Positions 1-11,552 of a stretch of 64,000 bases of DNA are shown piece after piece. The notes beneath the pieces were generated by a model. The model was not told the origin of the DNA and did no database searches. It saw nothing but the letters and a program-made list of their open reading frames with translations. The translations under genes and the position numbers were made by a program. The stretch is from Parelaphostrongylus tenuis (lineage: Eukaryota; Nematoda; Chromadorea; Rhabditida; Metastrongylidae), in NCBI GenBank assembly GCA_019055375.1, contig JAHQIW010005122.1, positions 168,063 to 232,062 on the forward strand, given 5' to 3'. Each line of letters opens with the position of its first letter. The stretch's first letter is position 1.

Positions 1-1554
1 ACCACTTTAAATTCTGCTAAAGCATCTTACTAAACGGATTGAACATGTTGATATAAAGTTAACTTAATTGAAAGGAAACTCTACATTTCACTCAGAATAT
101 AAACAGCTGTTTTACCTTTGTCTGTTCTCACCTGTACTCAGTAAAGTTTTATTTTGGACTCAAAGAGTCTTATCAGCCATTTTCAGGCAACGGTAACCGT
201 CTACCGCTGTAAAACATTGTACAAGCAGTTCGATACAACAGCCTAGTGTATGTAAAATGATGTCGCATGAATTTGAAGTAAGTAAAAACTTTCAAATTCA
301 TACAACTCAAGTATAGCTGTGGATAGAGATTACAGCGAAATGGAAAATTGTAGAATGATTCGTGATCATCACTTTTGAGCTATGCAGAATAGTAGAATAG
401 AGAGTAGAATTGTTATTCTTTTGCAAAAAATTTTGAGAACTGTGGGAAGTGTCATCGAACGTAACATCCATTAAACGTGGACAATGTGAATGGGGAAGAA
501 GAGTTTCCAAGATAGTACTGATGCAGCTCATATCAAACAGACTAAGATGATTTGTTAATCGATGCATGAAATAAGTAAAATTTATCAGGCAAAATAGTCA
601 TGTGGAAGGTCGTCCAATAAGTATTTAGCGGTTGCTGTCGGACAAACTTGAAGAAACAACTAGTTCACGAATACCACTACTAGAAGCGCTCGCTCTTTAG
701 ATATTCATCCAACGGAGCATCAAATGGCCAAGCGTCTGTATAACACGAAATCTCTTAATCCTGGCAAAGAAGAAACCTTTTGCAAAGAATCCTGATTCAT
801 TCTTTCACGAGATTCTGCAGTGAAATGATGTGACAAGTCAACTTCAAACGATTGGCTTGACTTGTAATGATAAAGTCAGCTTCATCACCATTTTGAAAGA
901 AACATTTCTCACTCAAATAGTTAGTCTGGTGAACTAAATGACGCAAGTAAAATGCCTTCATGTTTTGTTCGTTTTTCTTGCTACCATATGGACGGTCTGC
1001 TGAGATTTCAAACTGTATTCAGCTGCGACGGGTCGGTAAAATTTTTGGAACGGTTAAAATCATGCTTTTGCACATGGATTTTTGAAGTTCAGGAAGACTA
1101 AACCAAGCAGTTTACTCAATTTATAGCTATAGTTTTCCGCGCTCTAACCGACTGGAAAAGTATTTATTTATAGAAGAAAACACGGCAAGAGCTAAAAATA
1201 AAGCTTAGTTTAAGATGGACGTAATAACAATAAAACTTTATCCATTGAAGTGCAAAAAATCTGACATATTTTCTTTAACGTTTCTCGTCTTGTGATCCGT
1301 TGTCATTTGCAATACAATATTATTTATAATTGCTTCGCATAATTACAAAAAATACAATTTTCTGTTTACTACTTCACCTAAATCTTCCGCGAAAAAACAT
1401 TTATAAATCCGCTTTGATTTGGAAGTTCGTAGAGCTGGATGTGAAGGCCCGTTCTACGGAAGGAAGCGCAGGGCCTAGCACAATTCCTATCTCTAGTATC
1501 ATTCATTGAAAAAAAATCTTATCCACTTCTGCTAATTATTTTTGTGCCAACATG
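1..1554. other. intergenic, no gene recognised
   Basis: AT-rich sequence without a convincing reading frame, splice pattern or RNA gene. Short open frames on both strands have no recognisable domain. Around 606-630 lies AGGTCGTCCAATAA, which resembles the sequence at 29836-29849 and could be the eroded end of a transposon. No transposase could be read next to it. Confidence 0.5.
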
Positions 1555-1990
1555 CTATGTGGTCTTTTATGGATAACTCATAGCCGTTTGGAGTGTTCTT
1601 ACAAGACCACGCTCAAGATTCAATATATATCACAATTTTTTTTGAGCCAGCATGTCGTGTGGTCTTTTTGTGCGGAACTAACGATATAATATTTTTTGAA
1701 AAATAGCGGCCAACAGCAATCGAATGTAAAGCTGGCAATCTAGTGATTTGTTTCACCTGTCGGCACGTGTAAAAAGTTTGTCGTCTCCTACTCCATGTAG
1801 GGGCATTTAGGGGCCCCGCGAGAGGATTGGCTGAGACGAAACAAATACTGCCCGACTGATGAGGTTGTCAAAGCCGAAACACGTGTGTCAGGCTCTATAA
1901 GTTTCCCATAAAAGACCACAAGACATGTGACAGAAGTAAATATCAGATATACTGAATTTCGAGCATGGTCTCGAAGGAACACTCGAAGCG
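1555..1990. repeat. C repeat, diverged copy
   Basis: Diverged member of the palindromic repeat also present at 2474-3045, 36381-36946 and in part at 46905-47070. Shared signatures are the gaccaca(t/a)gacatg boundary motif on both strands (1605-1665 and 1913-1932), the phrase about a gene-like 'actcgaagcgag' end at 1981-1992, and the ribozyme-like block near 1850-1895. No protein-coding capacity is visible. Boundaries are approximate because the copy is degraded. Confidence 0.6.
1850..1895 (+). ncRNA. hammerhead ribozyme-like motif (degenerate)
   Basis: Core CTGATGA at 1856-1862 is followed by a possible 4-bp stem II (GGTT/AGCC, one wobble), then GAAAC at 1876-1880. The nucleotide expected at the cleavage site reads GTG instead of GTA, so this copy is probably inactive. 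Stem I would pair CCCGA before the core with TCAGG after it, with one mismatch. Called by comparison with the better copies at 2939, 36832 and 46948. Confidence 0.45.
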
Positions 1991-2154
1991 AGCGTTATCC
2001 ACTTTGTTCCTAGACATTTGTGTTAACTCTACTAGGCTGTCACCTAGTGCGCAGTAATTGTGATTCGGTGAAAGCTTTGCAGGCATAAAAATGAGGTTTC
2101 CGTACAACTTTATGGTATTAAGTAGACTGAAAAAACAAAGGATAAATCTTTCGT

Positions 2155-2442
2155 CATTTTTCAATTCCTGAGGGATGTGCCATGCGTTCGTCTTCAGATT
2201 TCAATTTCGTTTGAGGTGATTCAATGTATATTCAACCTTTTGAATTGATTCGCAGTGGCCTTCTGCTGTTTAGAGTCAATGCTGCTTATCCCCCCGGACA
2301 AGTGTGAAACCAGTCTAGTACTATTTTAGCGATCCCTGAATATGGATGACTTGGTGAGCCATCAGGGGCCAGATAGAACCATCGACGTTGTGTATGACGC
2401 AGAGCACCTCTAACCACTAGGCCACATGCGCTCTTCTTGAAA
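2155..2442 (-). repeat. SINE-1, tRNA-derived SINE
   Basis: Reverse-strand SINE. Its tRNA-like head sits at the right end (about 2370-2440), with A-box-like and B-box-like (GGTTC) segments in reverse orientation. Its tail, ending in the motif tcctgagggatg near 2167, lies to the left. The same body occurs at 15715, 28815, 48777, 52425, 58484 and 59785. It does not fold into a real tRNA and should not be annotated as one. Confidence 0.75.
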
Positions 2443-2579
2443 AACAAAACTATCAATTGAAATACTTTTCAGACTTCGAGTGCTTTCTTAAGACCCCAGT
2501 TCAAAGTTCAATATGCCAAATAATCATTTTTGAGCCACGCATGTCGTGTGGCCTGTTATAAAAGGGCTGACTTATAGAT

Positions 2580-2622
2580 CCCGGTACACTTGTTACGACC
2601 TTGCAGTCTCGCTAGTCAGGCA
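2580..2622 (-). ncRNA. hammerhead-like motif, decayed
   Basis: Left-arm counterpart of the ribozyme at 2939. Stem II (GACT-GCAA-GGTC on the minus strand) still pairs, but the core reads CTAGCGA and the GAAAC element reads GTAAC. It is expected to be inactive. Confidence 0.4.
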
Positions 2623-2938
2623 GTTACCCTTTCTCCTCTTTTGTCAATCCTGTGTGGGTGCTTCAGTCTCCACACTAATTTCATAACAGACCACATGACA
2701 TGCGTGGCTCAAAAACGATTATTTGGCATATTATTATTTGAGCTGTGATCTTAAGAAACCACTCGAAACGAAGGATATGATATATTGAATTTACTAGCCA
2801 TGAGCAATCGAGTGCACAACACTCTGTGTTCGGGTAAATTTTAGTGGACATGGAGTGTAAAACGTTTATCGTCGCTAAATTTTAGTATGGAGACTGGAGC
2901 ACCCACACAGGATTGGCCAATGACGAGAAAGGGTAACT

Positions 2939-2981
2939 GCCCGACTGACGAGACTGCAAGGTTGAAACACGTGTATCGGGA
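2939..2981 (+). ncRNA. hammerhead ribozyme motif, C family
   Basis: The core is intact: CTGACGA at 2945-2951, stem II GACT/GGTT (2952-2955 with 2960-2963) closed by a GCAA tetraloop, GAAAC at 2964-2968, and a short stem III. Cleavage triplet GTA lies at 2973-2975. Stem I pairs CCCGA (2940-2944) with TCGGG (2976-2980), five pairs. This arrangement fits a type I-like hammerhead with a minimal stem III. Self-cleavage is inferred, not shown. Confidence 0.65.
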
Positions 2982-3599
2982 TCTATGAGTCAGGTCTTTC
3001 ATTACAGACCACATGACATGCGTGACCCTAATGTTTTCATTATATGGAAGCAAATTACTGTTTACTATTTATGACCCGCTTCTCCGTCTATCTATGTGGT
3101 GATGAAAATTTTTCCCTTCTTTGAAGCGAGTTAAAAACTCACCTAAGTGACCTTGTTGGTGACCGAACTACAAGTCGCTTAGGCAGTAGAAAAAGTAAGA
3201 AATGTGATTCCAGTTAACCCTTTGAGGACCATCGTCGATAGATACACGGCGTCGCGCCTTCGCTCGTGCATCAGTCCTAGAGTGCAGCATGTGCATCTCA
3301 GTGCTCGAATGCCGTGTTTATTGCGTGTGTTCTCTCGATACGAGCGCCGCCGTTGCAGTAGCTGATTGAGACCGTGAGAGAATTGAGAGTGAGAACAAAG
3401 GTAGAAGAGAGTACGCTCTGGGTTTGGGCGGCCAGAGTCTGTAATTCAGAGAAAATGGCAAGATTATGCGAAAATAATAACAAAACAAGGCTTGCTTGTT
3501 AAGAGTGAATTTGCAGATTTCAGGAATTCCACGAATAATTTTGATGAGGCGACGAGCAAGTGGCCTAGGAAAGCTCATCAGTACATGGGAGACTACCTC

Positions 3600-3722
3600 G
3601 CTCTGTCTTACAGACCTCGCAGGGATGGATGGCTTGGTGAGACAGAACCGCGAGGTTGAACCACCGATCTTGTATGCGAAGCAGAGCACCTAACCACAAC
3701 GCTACATGCGCTCTTCTCATTG
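3600..3722 (-). repeat. SINE-1, partial (tRNA-like head only)
   Basis: Contains the ggatggatggcttggtgag segment and the reverse-strand tRNA-like head ending in gctacatgcgctcttct. The body and tail seen in full-length copies are missing, so it is truncated. Confidence 0.65.
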
Positions 3723-3809
3723 AAAAGAACGATAATGGGCATTAGGGACGACGAAGGTATTCACTCAGAGTACATGTATCATAATGATTTTCAATGTCTT
3801 GTTATATTG

Positions 3810-3950
3810 TTCATCGTTATCATTGTCACTATCACTAGCATTATCAAAATCATTATTAAAAATATTGTTATCATAATCATAATCAGTATCATTATTATCG
3901 TTATCATTAACATTATCGTTGTCGTTATCAATATCAATATCGATGTCATC
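3810..3950. repeat. degenerate ATC/ATT trinucleotide-type repeat
   Basis: Low-complexity run of TCATTATCG/TTATCAT-like units with many substitutions. It gives long artefactual open frames on both strands (poly-Ile/Val and poly-Asp/Asn) that should not be annotated as proteins. Confidence 0.85.
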
Positions 3951-3959
3951 TAGTGATAC

Positions 3960-5265
3960 AGTTTTCTCGTGGGAACGTAAGCGATACAGACGGCATATGG
4001 AAGACAATAAATACTCTCTTTACTGAGATTATCATTGTGAAAGCTCCTTTTCAATGAAACTTCCTCATTTCATGATGATAGTATTCCCTCAGAACTTGGG
4101 TTGTCTCCTCGCACCCACAGTCTCAGAGGTCTTCAAATACGCTGGCAGACAGTTCTGCCACAATGGGGTTGATGTCGCAATATCGTCTACGTCTTTCTTA
4201 CCACGAAATTCGCCGCCTTTCTCATGGAACGCGAGTCGCCATTAAAGTAGCTGAGTGAAATTTGACATCGCGAGGCACTTTAGAGAGCTAAGTGGGCTAA
4301 GCATACGAAACTAAAATGATGAGTTTTATGTTTATAAGTTATTTCAGTCCTTGAGTGAGTGCTATGTCGTATAAAGAAGATGCGTGTATCAGGTTTCTCA
4401 AAAGCTTTGATGTCTTTGGAGATTCAAGTTTCAAAAAAACTTCTGGATTTATTGATTGAGCTTACTTGAACCATGAATGAAGAATGATATCTCCCTTGAG
4501 ACGTTTGTTTGGCAGCTCCTTCGCAGTTTGCCAACATTTCTGGTATTTCTGTGATCCTAGCCACTGATTTTTACAATTTCTCTTCATCTAAGATCTTTTG
4601 TTTGCCTGTAAATTTGTTATCAGTACTAGTTAATATGTGCAGTCGTGTATTTAGAGGAATCACTTGACTATGAGTTCCCGGCGTTGCTCATAAATATGTC
4701 ACATAGCTGTGCGTTTTCTGAATTATTTCTCCTTAGAAAATTAGCCTTCTTAACTTTTCCTGTAACAAACTAAAGTCACCGTTTGCTGGCTAACGTACTC
4801 TGTGTGCGCGTGATGGCTGAGTTTTCAGGATAAATCTTACTATGGGAAATGTGAATCCGCTATTATGCGTCGTATATTGGCAGTCTTCGTTGAAAAAATG
4901 TTTGAGTAAATAAATAAACAAATAAATAAGTGAATACATAAAAATATTTTTACTCGGTATATGATATTTATACATATTATGATTTGATCAAACGTGTCTT
5001 CACATTTTGAGGTACAGGTCTCACTGCTTCTAACACTCTCACCGTTTCCTTGTGTGTGTCCTCCATAAAGAGAGGCCTTCGAACACTTAGCTTGTTGCTT
5101 TGGCTGCTGCTAAAAAAATTTGTCTTCTATTAAATCTCCTTTCAGTCTTGGAAGAATTTGATCCAAGGCGTTCACTAATTGGTTGCAGAGTGTCGAGGCA
5201 TAGGTTAAACCAACACCATGCTTCCTGGTGGCCCTTATCGTCAGTCACTTTGGCAAGACCTTTCT
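3960..5265. other. no gene recognised
   Basis: No domain or exon structure recognised. A frame on the minus strand around 4060-4240 (GGEFRGKKDVDDIAT...) looks coding-like and might be a transposase tail, but I could not place it. The rest is AT-rich spacer. Confidence 0.4.
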
Positions 5266-5304
5266 CATATATATCATGCATATATATATATATATATATA
5301 TATA
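5266..5304. repeat. (TA)n microsatellite
   Basis: Alternating TA tract interrupted once by TCATGC. Confidence 0.9.
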
Positions 5305-7885
5305 ATGTTGATGTGAGGTGTTTATGTATACCTAAGCGTATGTCTGCGTGCATAAAAATGCATGTATGTAACCATGTTTGATTGACATTGTTAGTATCTA
5401 TCATTTATGGATTCCTGAAATTGGAAATGAATCTGGAAAAGTTTTATTTTGGTGAACGAACCATTTGCGTTGAACTCCCAACATCCTCTTCGATTTCAAG
5501 TTTTGTATGGTGACAGTTTCTTGACAGGAACTCAAAGCGCGATACCGAAATTTCTTGTTTAATAGCTCATGTGCGCTGAGGTCAAGCGACACCAAGGTCA
5601 TTTGGCTAGTCGATGACTTACAAGAGCGGCAACATGCTTTGAAACTGTCCTTAGTTGTCGTGTAGCGCCAGGAAAGAACGAAAAAAAGGAGGGCAATCTA
5701 AGAATGATTGAAAGAAGGAGACTCAAAGAAGAAAATGATGAAGGCGTTCAAAGTCGAGTAGGAAAGTGTGAATTTTGGAGGTGAATATCTCATATGTTGA
5801 GCGTGCTCAATTCACTTTTTATTTCAACTCAAAACTCATTATCATTTTACACTTTGAGTGTGGAATTCTGTATCCGCCATAACTCTGCCATAATAGATTA
5901 ATTTCTAAGTCAGTACTTGTAAAGCAGTGATTAAGTGTGCTCCGTAGTACACTAGGTTTAGCTTGAATTTCCACACACCAAGCCAATGTAGCCTTCACTT
6001 TTCCTGATTCACCAACTTGACACCAGATTTGTCTGCAAGTTTTTGAGAACTATATCATTATACCGTCAGGCTTCCATAAGTCATTTACAGAAAAACTATA
6101 GCTTTGATAGTCCCATTGATGGTGAACGCAGCACAATGTCTAAAAGTTCCTTCAGAGACTCACCAAAACTGGAGATTTTTAAAAGCTTTTCCAAACTCAG
6201 TAATTACCTACTACGATATAAAGAAATTGGATTTTGAGTTTGGAATCAATTCTTTGAAAGAAGTCGGATTCTTCGTTACATCGTTTAACATCGTACCAAG
6301 CGACCATTTCGTATACGTGCCATTATTAGGTATATCAACTGCAACCAAATTGAAAGCATTCTTATTATGACTAATTTGCTGCTATTATTAGTAAATTAAT
6401 GATATTAATGTTATCATTGCTATCAAAGGTTTTATATCTGCGAGAGCTGACTACCTGTGATAGTCGATCGTTTTAACTTGAAAACTCGAACGTTATGTCC
6501 TGGAAGATGGTCTACCGCCTGCTACATTGCGATCTTTTCAAGAGGTGCTGTAGGATTTACTTTGACAAATTCTATAATGAATATATGTGCAAAAAGCACC
6601 TATTGTCATAACCAGGTAAAACGAACTTCGATCATGTTTTGGCCATTCCGTGTATGGTTTTTTCTTCGCAGTTCTCACTACTTTTTCTGCCGATGTTGAC
6701 ATTGTATAGGTGAGAGAAAAGGATCTCTACTTGGGTATTGAGCAATGGTCAAGTTTGTTTCTGTCAGGAAGTCCCTTGAAGTTAAACTGATCAGTTTTTT
6801 GATCAGAGTTCAACAAGCTAGTTGAGGCATGCAAGATGCCTACATGGTTGAATTGCTTTTTCGTTTCATTTTGTATGCAGCTTTTTGAGCAAAATATGCA
6901 GTCAAGAGCACTTTGAGGATTGTTTGACATGAGAGACTGATGTTCCTATATATGATATATCTGGTTGAGATAAGTGAGATAAAGATGAAGTTTTCTTTGT
7001 TTGCACCTTTCAAAAAAAAAAATGTGCAGTCGTGAGTTTTGAAGATTGTTAAATATATGCGATTGATATTCCTTTGGAATTACCTAGTTTGATCACCCAA
7101 TTATCAAGAAATCATTCAGTGGTTATAATGCCACCATTTGGGTGATCGCGATTGCCAAGTTTACTAGCGAAGAACGATGGCCTTCAAATTTTCACCAGTG
7201 ATCCTCCTCTGTGCTAGTGATTGACCAGCGCTGGTATTGGTATATTCAACTCTACTTGCCTGCGCTATTTTTCTTTTATTTGCTTACTGTACCAAAGAAG
7301 GCGATTAGAGCAGTGACAGTGTTGTTGCTCATGATGGCTCATAACGACTGTGCAACTGGCTTTCATGCACTTCAGGCCACTCTCTTATTCACAAGCGCTG
7401 GAAAATTAGTATCAGACTTATTTGTGATCAGCTCACTTTTTTCAGTTTTTATAAGAACTCTTTCACACGTCTATCCTAGTACTCTTCTGAGAATCGAAAA
7501 CATCATCATTAAATGAAATCTTGAGCAAGGCTCCTCGAGCATACTCAAAGATCAGCCGAAGTGTAAACTGGGATCTCTGCCTGGAAATTGAACACGAGAA
7601 AGCGTATAGGATGAAAAAAAAATCTGAGATCCATGTAGTGTAATACAGTGATGACGAATTTTTGTGAAAGTGTACTTATGATTGAAAAGACGTTACTCAT
7701 TCCATAGACTCATGATGATATAATTTTACCGTTGCTATTCTAACAGAGAAAGTTGAATTGTGGACAACTAATAGGTTGAGCATAGACTCCCGAAAGTTGC
7801 AAAGGCTTCTTTTTTTTGAATATTCTTGTCGCTTTCATCGATATTTTCATACATATTTATCTAGACCATTAATTCTAGCTCCAAA
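5305..7885. other. no gene recognised
   Basis: AT-rich spacer with only short, domain-free frames. I see no repeat family shared with the rest of the window. Confidence 0.4.
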
Positions 7886-8237
7886 ATGCCTACTGAAGAG
7901 TCTGATTTACGCGTGTTGATCCGTCAATGTTAGAGAAAAGGTACAATTTTTGAAACTGTTGATGAGATCGGTGAGGGTGAAGGTGGTAGTACGGTGACAA
8001 AATCGATTGTGGGGAGATGGCTTAGGCGATCTGAGGAAAGTAATTTCAACCTCAAAGACATTTTGCGACCTGTCCAGTTATCCGTTTTGGATAAGAGTGC
8101 TATGTAAGTCGCTTTGGATGCTGAGCTTTCACCGAGCACCCATGATTTGGCTGAAGTGCTTGGTGTTTCGCAGCGGAGCAGTGTCGACACTTTTCACCAT
8201 TTTGACTTCGTCCACAAGAAGCCTCGCCAGAAAGTCG
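7886..8237 (+). pseudogene. mariner-family transposase, N-terminal relic
   Basis: From ATG at 7886 one frame reads through two in-frame stops (7931-7933 and about 8105). The translation resembles the paired helix-turn-helix DNA-binding region of a mariner transposase: a first helical segment beginning MPTEESDLRVLIRQC, then a VGRWLRRSEESNFNLKD block, then ELSPSTHDLAEVLGVSQRS, the second helix-turn-helix. The catalytic DDD domain is absent downstream. The family call rests on these motifs from general knowledge of mariners. The copy cannot encode a working enzyme. Confidence 0.7.
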
Positions 8238-8259
8238 TGGACAGTGGTGGTCTATACTT

Positions 8260-11200
8260 TGAAAATTGTTAATGCTGCTAACTTGCGCTCAAAAACAAAA
8301 CTTTCAAAATCCTCCCACAACTTTTTGCTGCACCCTATAATGAGTGCGGTTGTGATTTTGTGTTCAAATTTACGGATGTGTCCTGAAACCTCCACTCTAA
8401 TTTATAATCTACCTAGTGATCTGTAACTTTGTATACATAAGTTGTACAAAACTGTGCACCAAAACTTCCCATTCCTGCTGGTTTTTGTCTTCTAATAGCA
8501 TTTTCATCTGAGATAAAGGGAATTTCAATTTTTGCTTGTTTTCCCGATATCTCTTCCGAAGAGGATTTTTCTCGAATGCTCTCACCTCATAGTAATCAAT
8601 AATGAAATGATCACACAAACAGTCTCTAAGAGTTTTTGAATTCTCATAGTCGAATGAGTTACACGTGATTCAGTAACATTCTAATTGAATATATCAACCA
8701 AAATTAAGGAGGTGTAAACTTAGAGTCTTGCCGTGATTACTTGCATGAATGTATTTATTATCCTCTCAAGAAGACAACCTTTAGAAATGGCTCAATGATT
8801 TTGATCTTTCCTGTAAAATTTGCTTTAGGAAATTTTTCTGAATATTTCCATGCGTTTCTTGGATGTCATTCGTATCACCTTTGAAGTTACATCACACTGC
8901 AAAAATTTGTAGTCGTGATGTTTTGCAAATTCTTCTTTCACAATATTATCGTTTTCGAGTTCATTTACATTTCTAGTGAACAGCCCACTTATTTAATGCT
9001 TTATTCTGTAATTATTTCCTTCGTTCCTTTTCTCTTTCGTTTTATTTTCCTCTCTTAATGATTCATCAACAAGCCCATATAATAAAGCTAACGTTTATCA
9101 TTCAGTGACACCAATGAGGATTTTATGAAATAGTTCAAAGTGCGATTTATTAAGAATGCTTCGAATGTGTCCCCCACAGTATTTCAGCTTAGAATTGAAA
9201 TTTTGAAAGTTTTTCCTTTTTAAGGTTAGGGCACGTTTCTATCAAATGAGTTTAGTTGTTTTTCAAATTAATTTATCAACGACTATATCAAACGTTGAAC
9301 AGTGTAGTTACTGCTCTTTTCAAACATTTTCGCATATAGTAATGAGTATTTTCACGAACAAGAATGACTAGGCCCATGATCGACAATTTTTTTCTAATTT
9401 CTTATTCGTTAATTTAAAGCAAGGAAATATTTCAATAGAAAGGACCTGTTTCTGAAATAAAGTGTTTACTTTGTTCAAAATTGACGCCGTACGGCGTTAC
9501 TTATTTCACTTTTGATTTATTTTTGTTGACTTTTCGCATACAATAAGCGTCGAATTATATCATTAATAGATTTCATTACCTAGATATGCCTGTTACATTA
9601 CGTTCACCATTTTAATGATTTTTGACCTTTTCCTCAATCAAATGGAACAAGAGTAGTGTGTAAGAATAATATACAAAGGGCTATTTTCGTTCTTCAGATC
9701 GTTGATGATACTCAAGAACTAAGTCTGGCATTTTCCTTGACCTTAACCTTGATACGATTTCATTTCGTAACCTTCACTCCCACGCTAATTCGTACTAGAT
9801 TTGACTCACTTTTTTCTCGTTTTCCAAAGTCTCCTCATCCATCCCATACATTCTCTCTCACTTTGTTGTATTTTCAATCTTTTGAATAGTGATATCGGAA
9901 ATAACAGTGATGGCGTTGTCGATCATTTGTTGATTTTTATTTCGAATTAGAAGTATTAATGTGTGTGTGTTTTTAGTTGTTTTCTGAGCACAAAACTTTC
10001 TAGCAAATGTAATGATGCCCATTTTAGACATTGTAGACATATGGATCACTAGAAAATTCCTTTCAGAAAATTTATAGACACTTTTCTGCCATAGAGCAGG
10101 CACTTTTGAGGAGACCTCATTTTCTAAGCAAAGATTTTCCACCAAACTCTTCGCAATCATTAAAATGTTCAAATCTCGGGGTAATCAAGAATAATTTGAT
10201 TTTCAAAAATGCCTTCTTACAGCGCTCCAGCACTACAGGTGCATGTTCGATAGCTTAAATCTTAAAGATTTCAAAAATACACCTGGCTTTCGCAAAAGCC
10301 TTTGTACAGCCTTTTAGTGAAAAGACAAAATTGCATTTTTTACGCGTCTCACGTTATTGCACGGATTTTCGTTGTTCATTTGAAGTTCACGTTCTGATGA
10401 GATTTAATGGCTTTCGTATTGAAACTGTAGAATAAACTTTACTGTATCATTCTGCGTGCTTGGATTATCTTTTGATTTTACATCCAATAGCCAATTAAAA
10501 TCCGTTAATAAGCTCAAATTCAAGCAGCTTCATCTTGTGCAGATAAGCATACAAAAGGCAGAGGTAGTCTTGAAGTATCAGAATCATATTTTTATCCAAA
10601 TTTCGTCAAAGCGAAGAAGAATCTTAAACTATGTGTTAAATTCGCAATCTACTCCTGAATTGCGCTTGCTCTATCGATTGAACGCGTATCGATCCTTAGC
10701 CACTCCCAGACCCTAGCCGACAAGCAATGCGCGGCGTATCGCAGCTCAATCCTATTTTCCTGCTACAGTGCAGTGAAGCAATCCTTAGAGATCAGGCATA
10801 ATGGTGGAATCGTCGAAGCTTGCGCTGTTGAACTGTTACTAAAATCGTAATTGAAGAAATGTGTCCTTTGAGTAATGCGCTTGAGTAAAACACAATTCAA
10901 TTTTTTGTTACGCCGTTGTAAGAAAGTCCTTGCAAATAACATATGCAATTTTGATTTTTACGAGACGCTATCAATTGATTGTAACAGTCTAGGGAAAGAG
11001 CTGTGTCATGCGAGGTATAAGTGCGATAATGCGCAAAGTGTGTGAAACATAATCTTATTATCAATGCTACAACGCCGTATGAAAACTTTTCTAGAAATAG
11101 TGCAATTTTGATCTCTCCGAGGATTGAGCGTTTGATTGGTTGCTGGAAAATCAAGTAAAAGATCCTTGTTGAGCGTCTCCTCTAAAGGTGTCTGTTTGAT

Positions 11201-11455
11201 AGCTGTAAAATACCACTTTTTGTGAGGCCTAGTGGTCAGTTTTCAAACAACTCATTGAATACTATTGTTTTGACTGCATTCCGCAACTGCTTTGTAACTT
11301 TTGTATCTTGCTTATACTTTTGTACACTATTCATTACAATTATATCGTAGAATGCTTCCCTTGTTTACCAGCATCTTTATTATGTCTAAACTCGAGGAGG
11401 CAAAAGCCATACATGTAATGAAAGTTTTAGATTTTCATTTTCAAGACTCAGTCAA
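8260..11455. other. upstream spacer of the mucin-like gene; no gene recognised
   Basis: AT-rich sequence with no supported exon. Promoter elements of the gene starting at 11456 presumably lie at the right end, but I recognise no specific motif there. A pyrimidine-rich stretch followed by CAG ends at 11450, just before the start codon, and could be a trans-splice acceptor (inference). Confidence 0.4.
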
Positions 11456-11552
11456 ATGAGGCTGCTTGGATTTTGCTTGCTGCTTGTACTGATCTCTATA
11501 GTCAGTGCCAGCGGTCTACTGAGTAAGACTATTAACGCTGATGGAAGTAAAG
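11456..11552 (+). CDS. exon 1: signal peptide
   Basis: ATG at 11456 opens MRLLGFCLLLVLISIVSASG, a classical signal peptide with a hydrophobic core and small residues at the cleavage site. The frame runs into TAG five bases past a donor (AAAG|GTTAGA), so splicing at 11552 is required. It leaves one base of the next codon. Confidence 0.7.

Larger units (their letters stand above)
2474..3045. repeat. C repeat, palindromic copy with two hammerhead-like motifs
   Basis: A hairpin-forming repeat of about 570 bp. The left half (2480-2700) is the approximate reverse complement of the right half (2830-3045): both hold the gaccacatgacatgcgtg boundary, the tgtgtgggtgcttcagtctc block and the ribozyme block, in opposite orientation. 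The middle (about 2700-2830) holds the actcgaaacga and caatcgagtg motifs. Its layout matches the element at 36381-36946 almost feature for feature, which fixes it as a discrete family. Target duplications could not be confirmed here. Confidence 0.75.

Noticed and set aside
3720..4007. Open frames rich in Ile/Val (plus) or Asp/Asn (minus)
   Set aside because: Produced by the degenerate ATC/ATT repeat.
4054..4245. Minus-strand frame FRGKKDVDDIAT as a mariner tail
   Set aside because: Only a vague resemblance and no catalytic motif nearby, so it was left unassigned.
5087..5404. Overlapping open frames of 93-105 codons on both strands
   Set aside because: No domain, no splice support, and part of the frame crosses the TA microsatellite.
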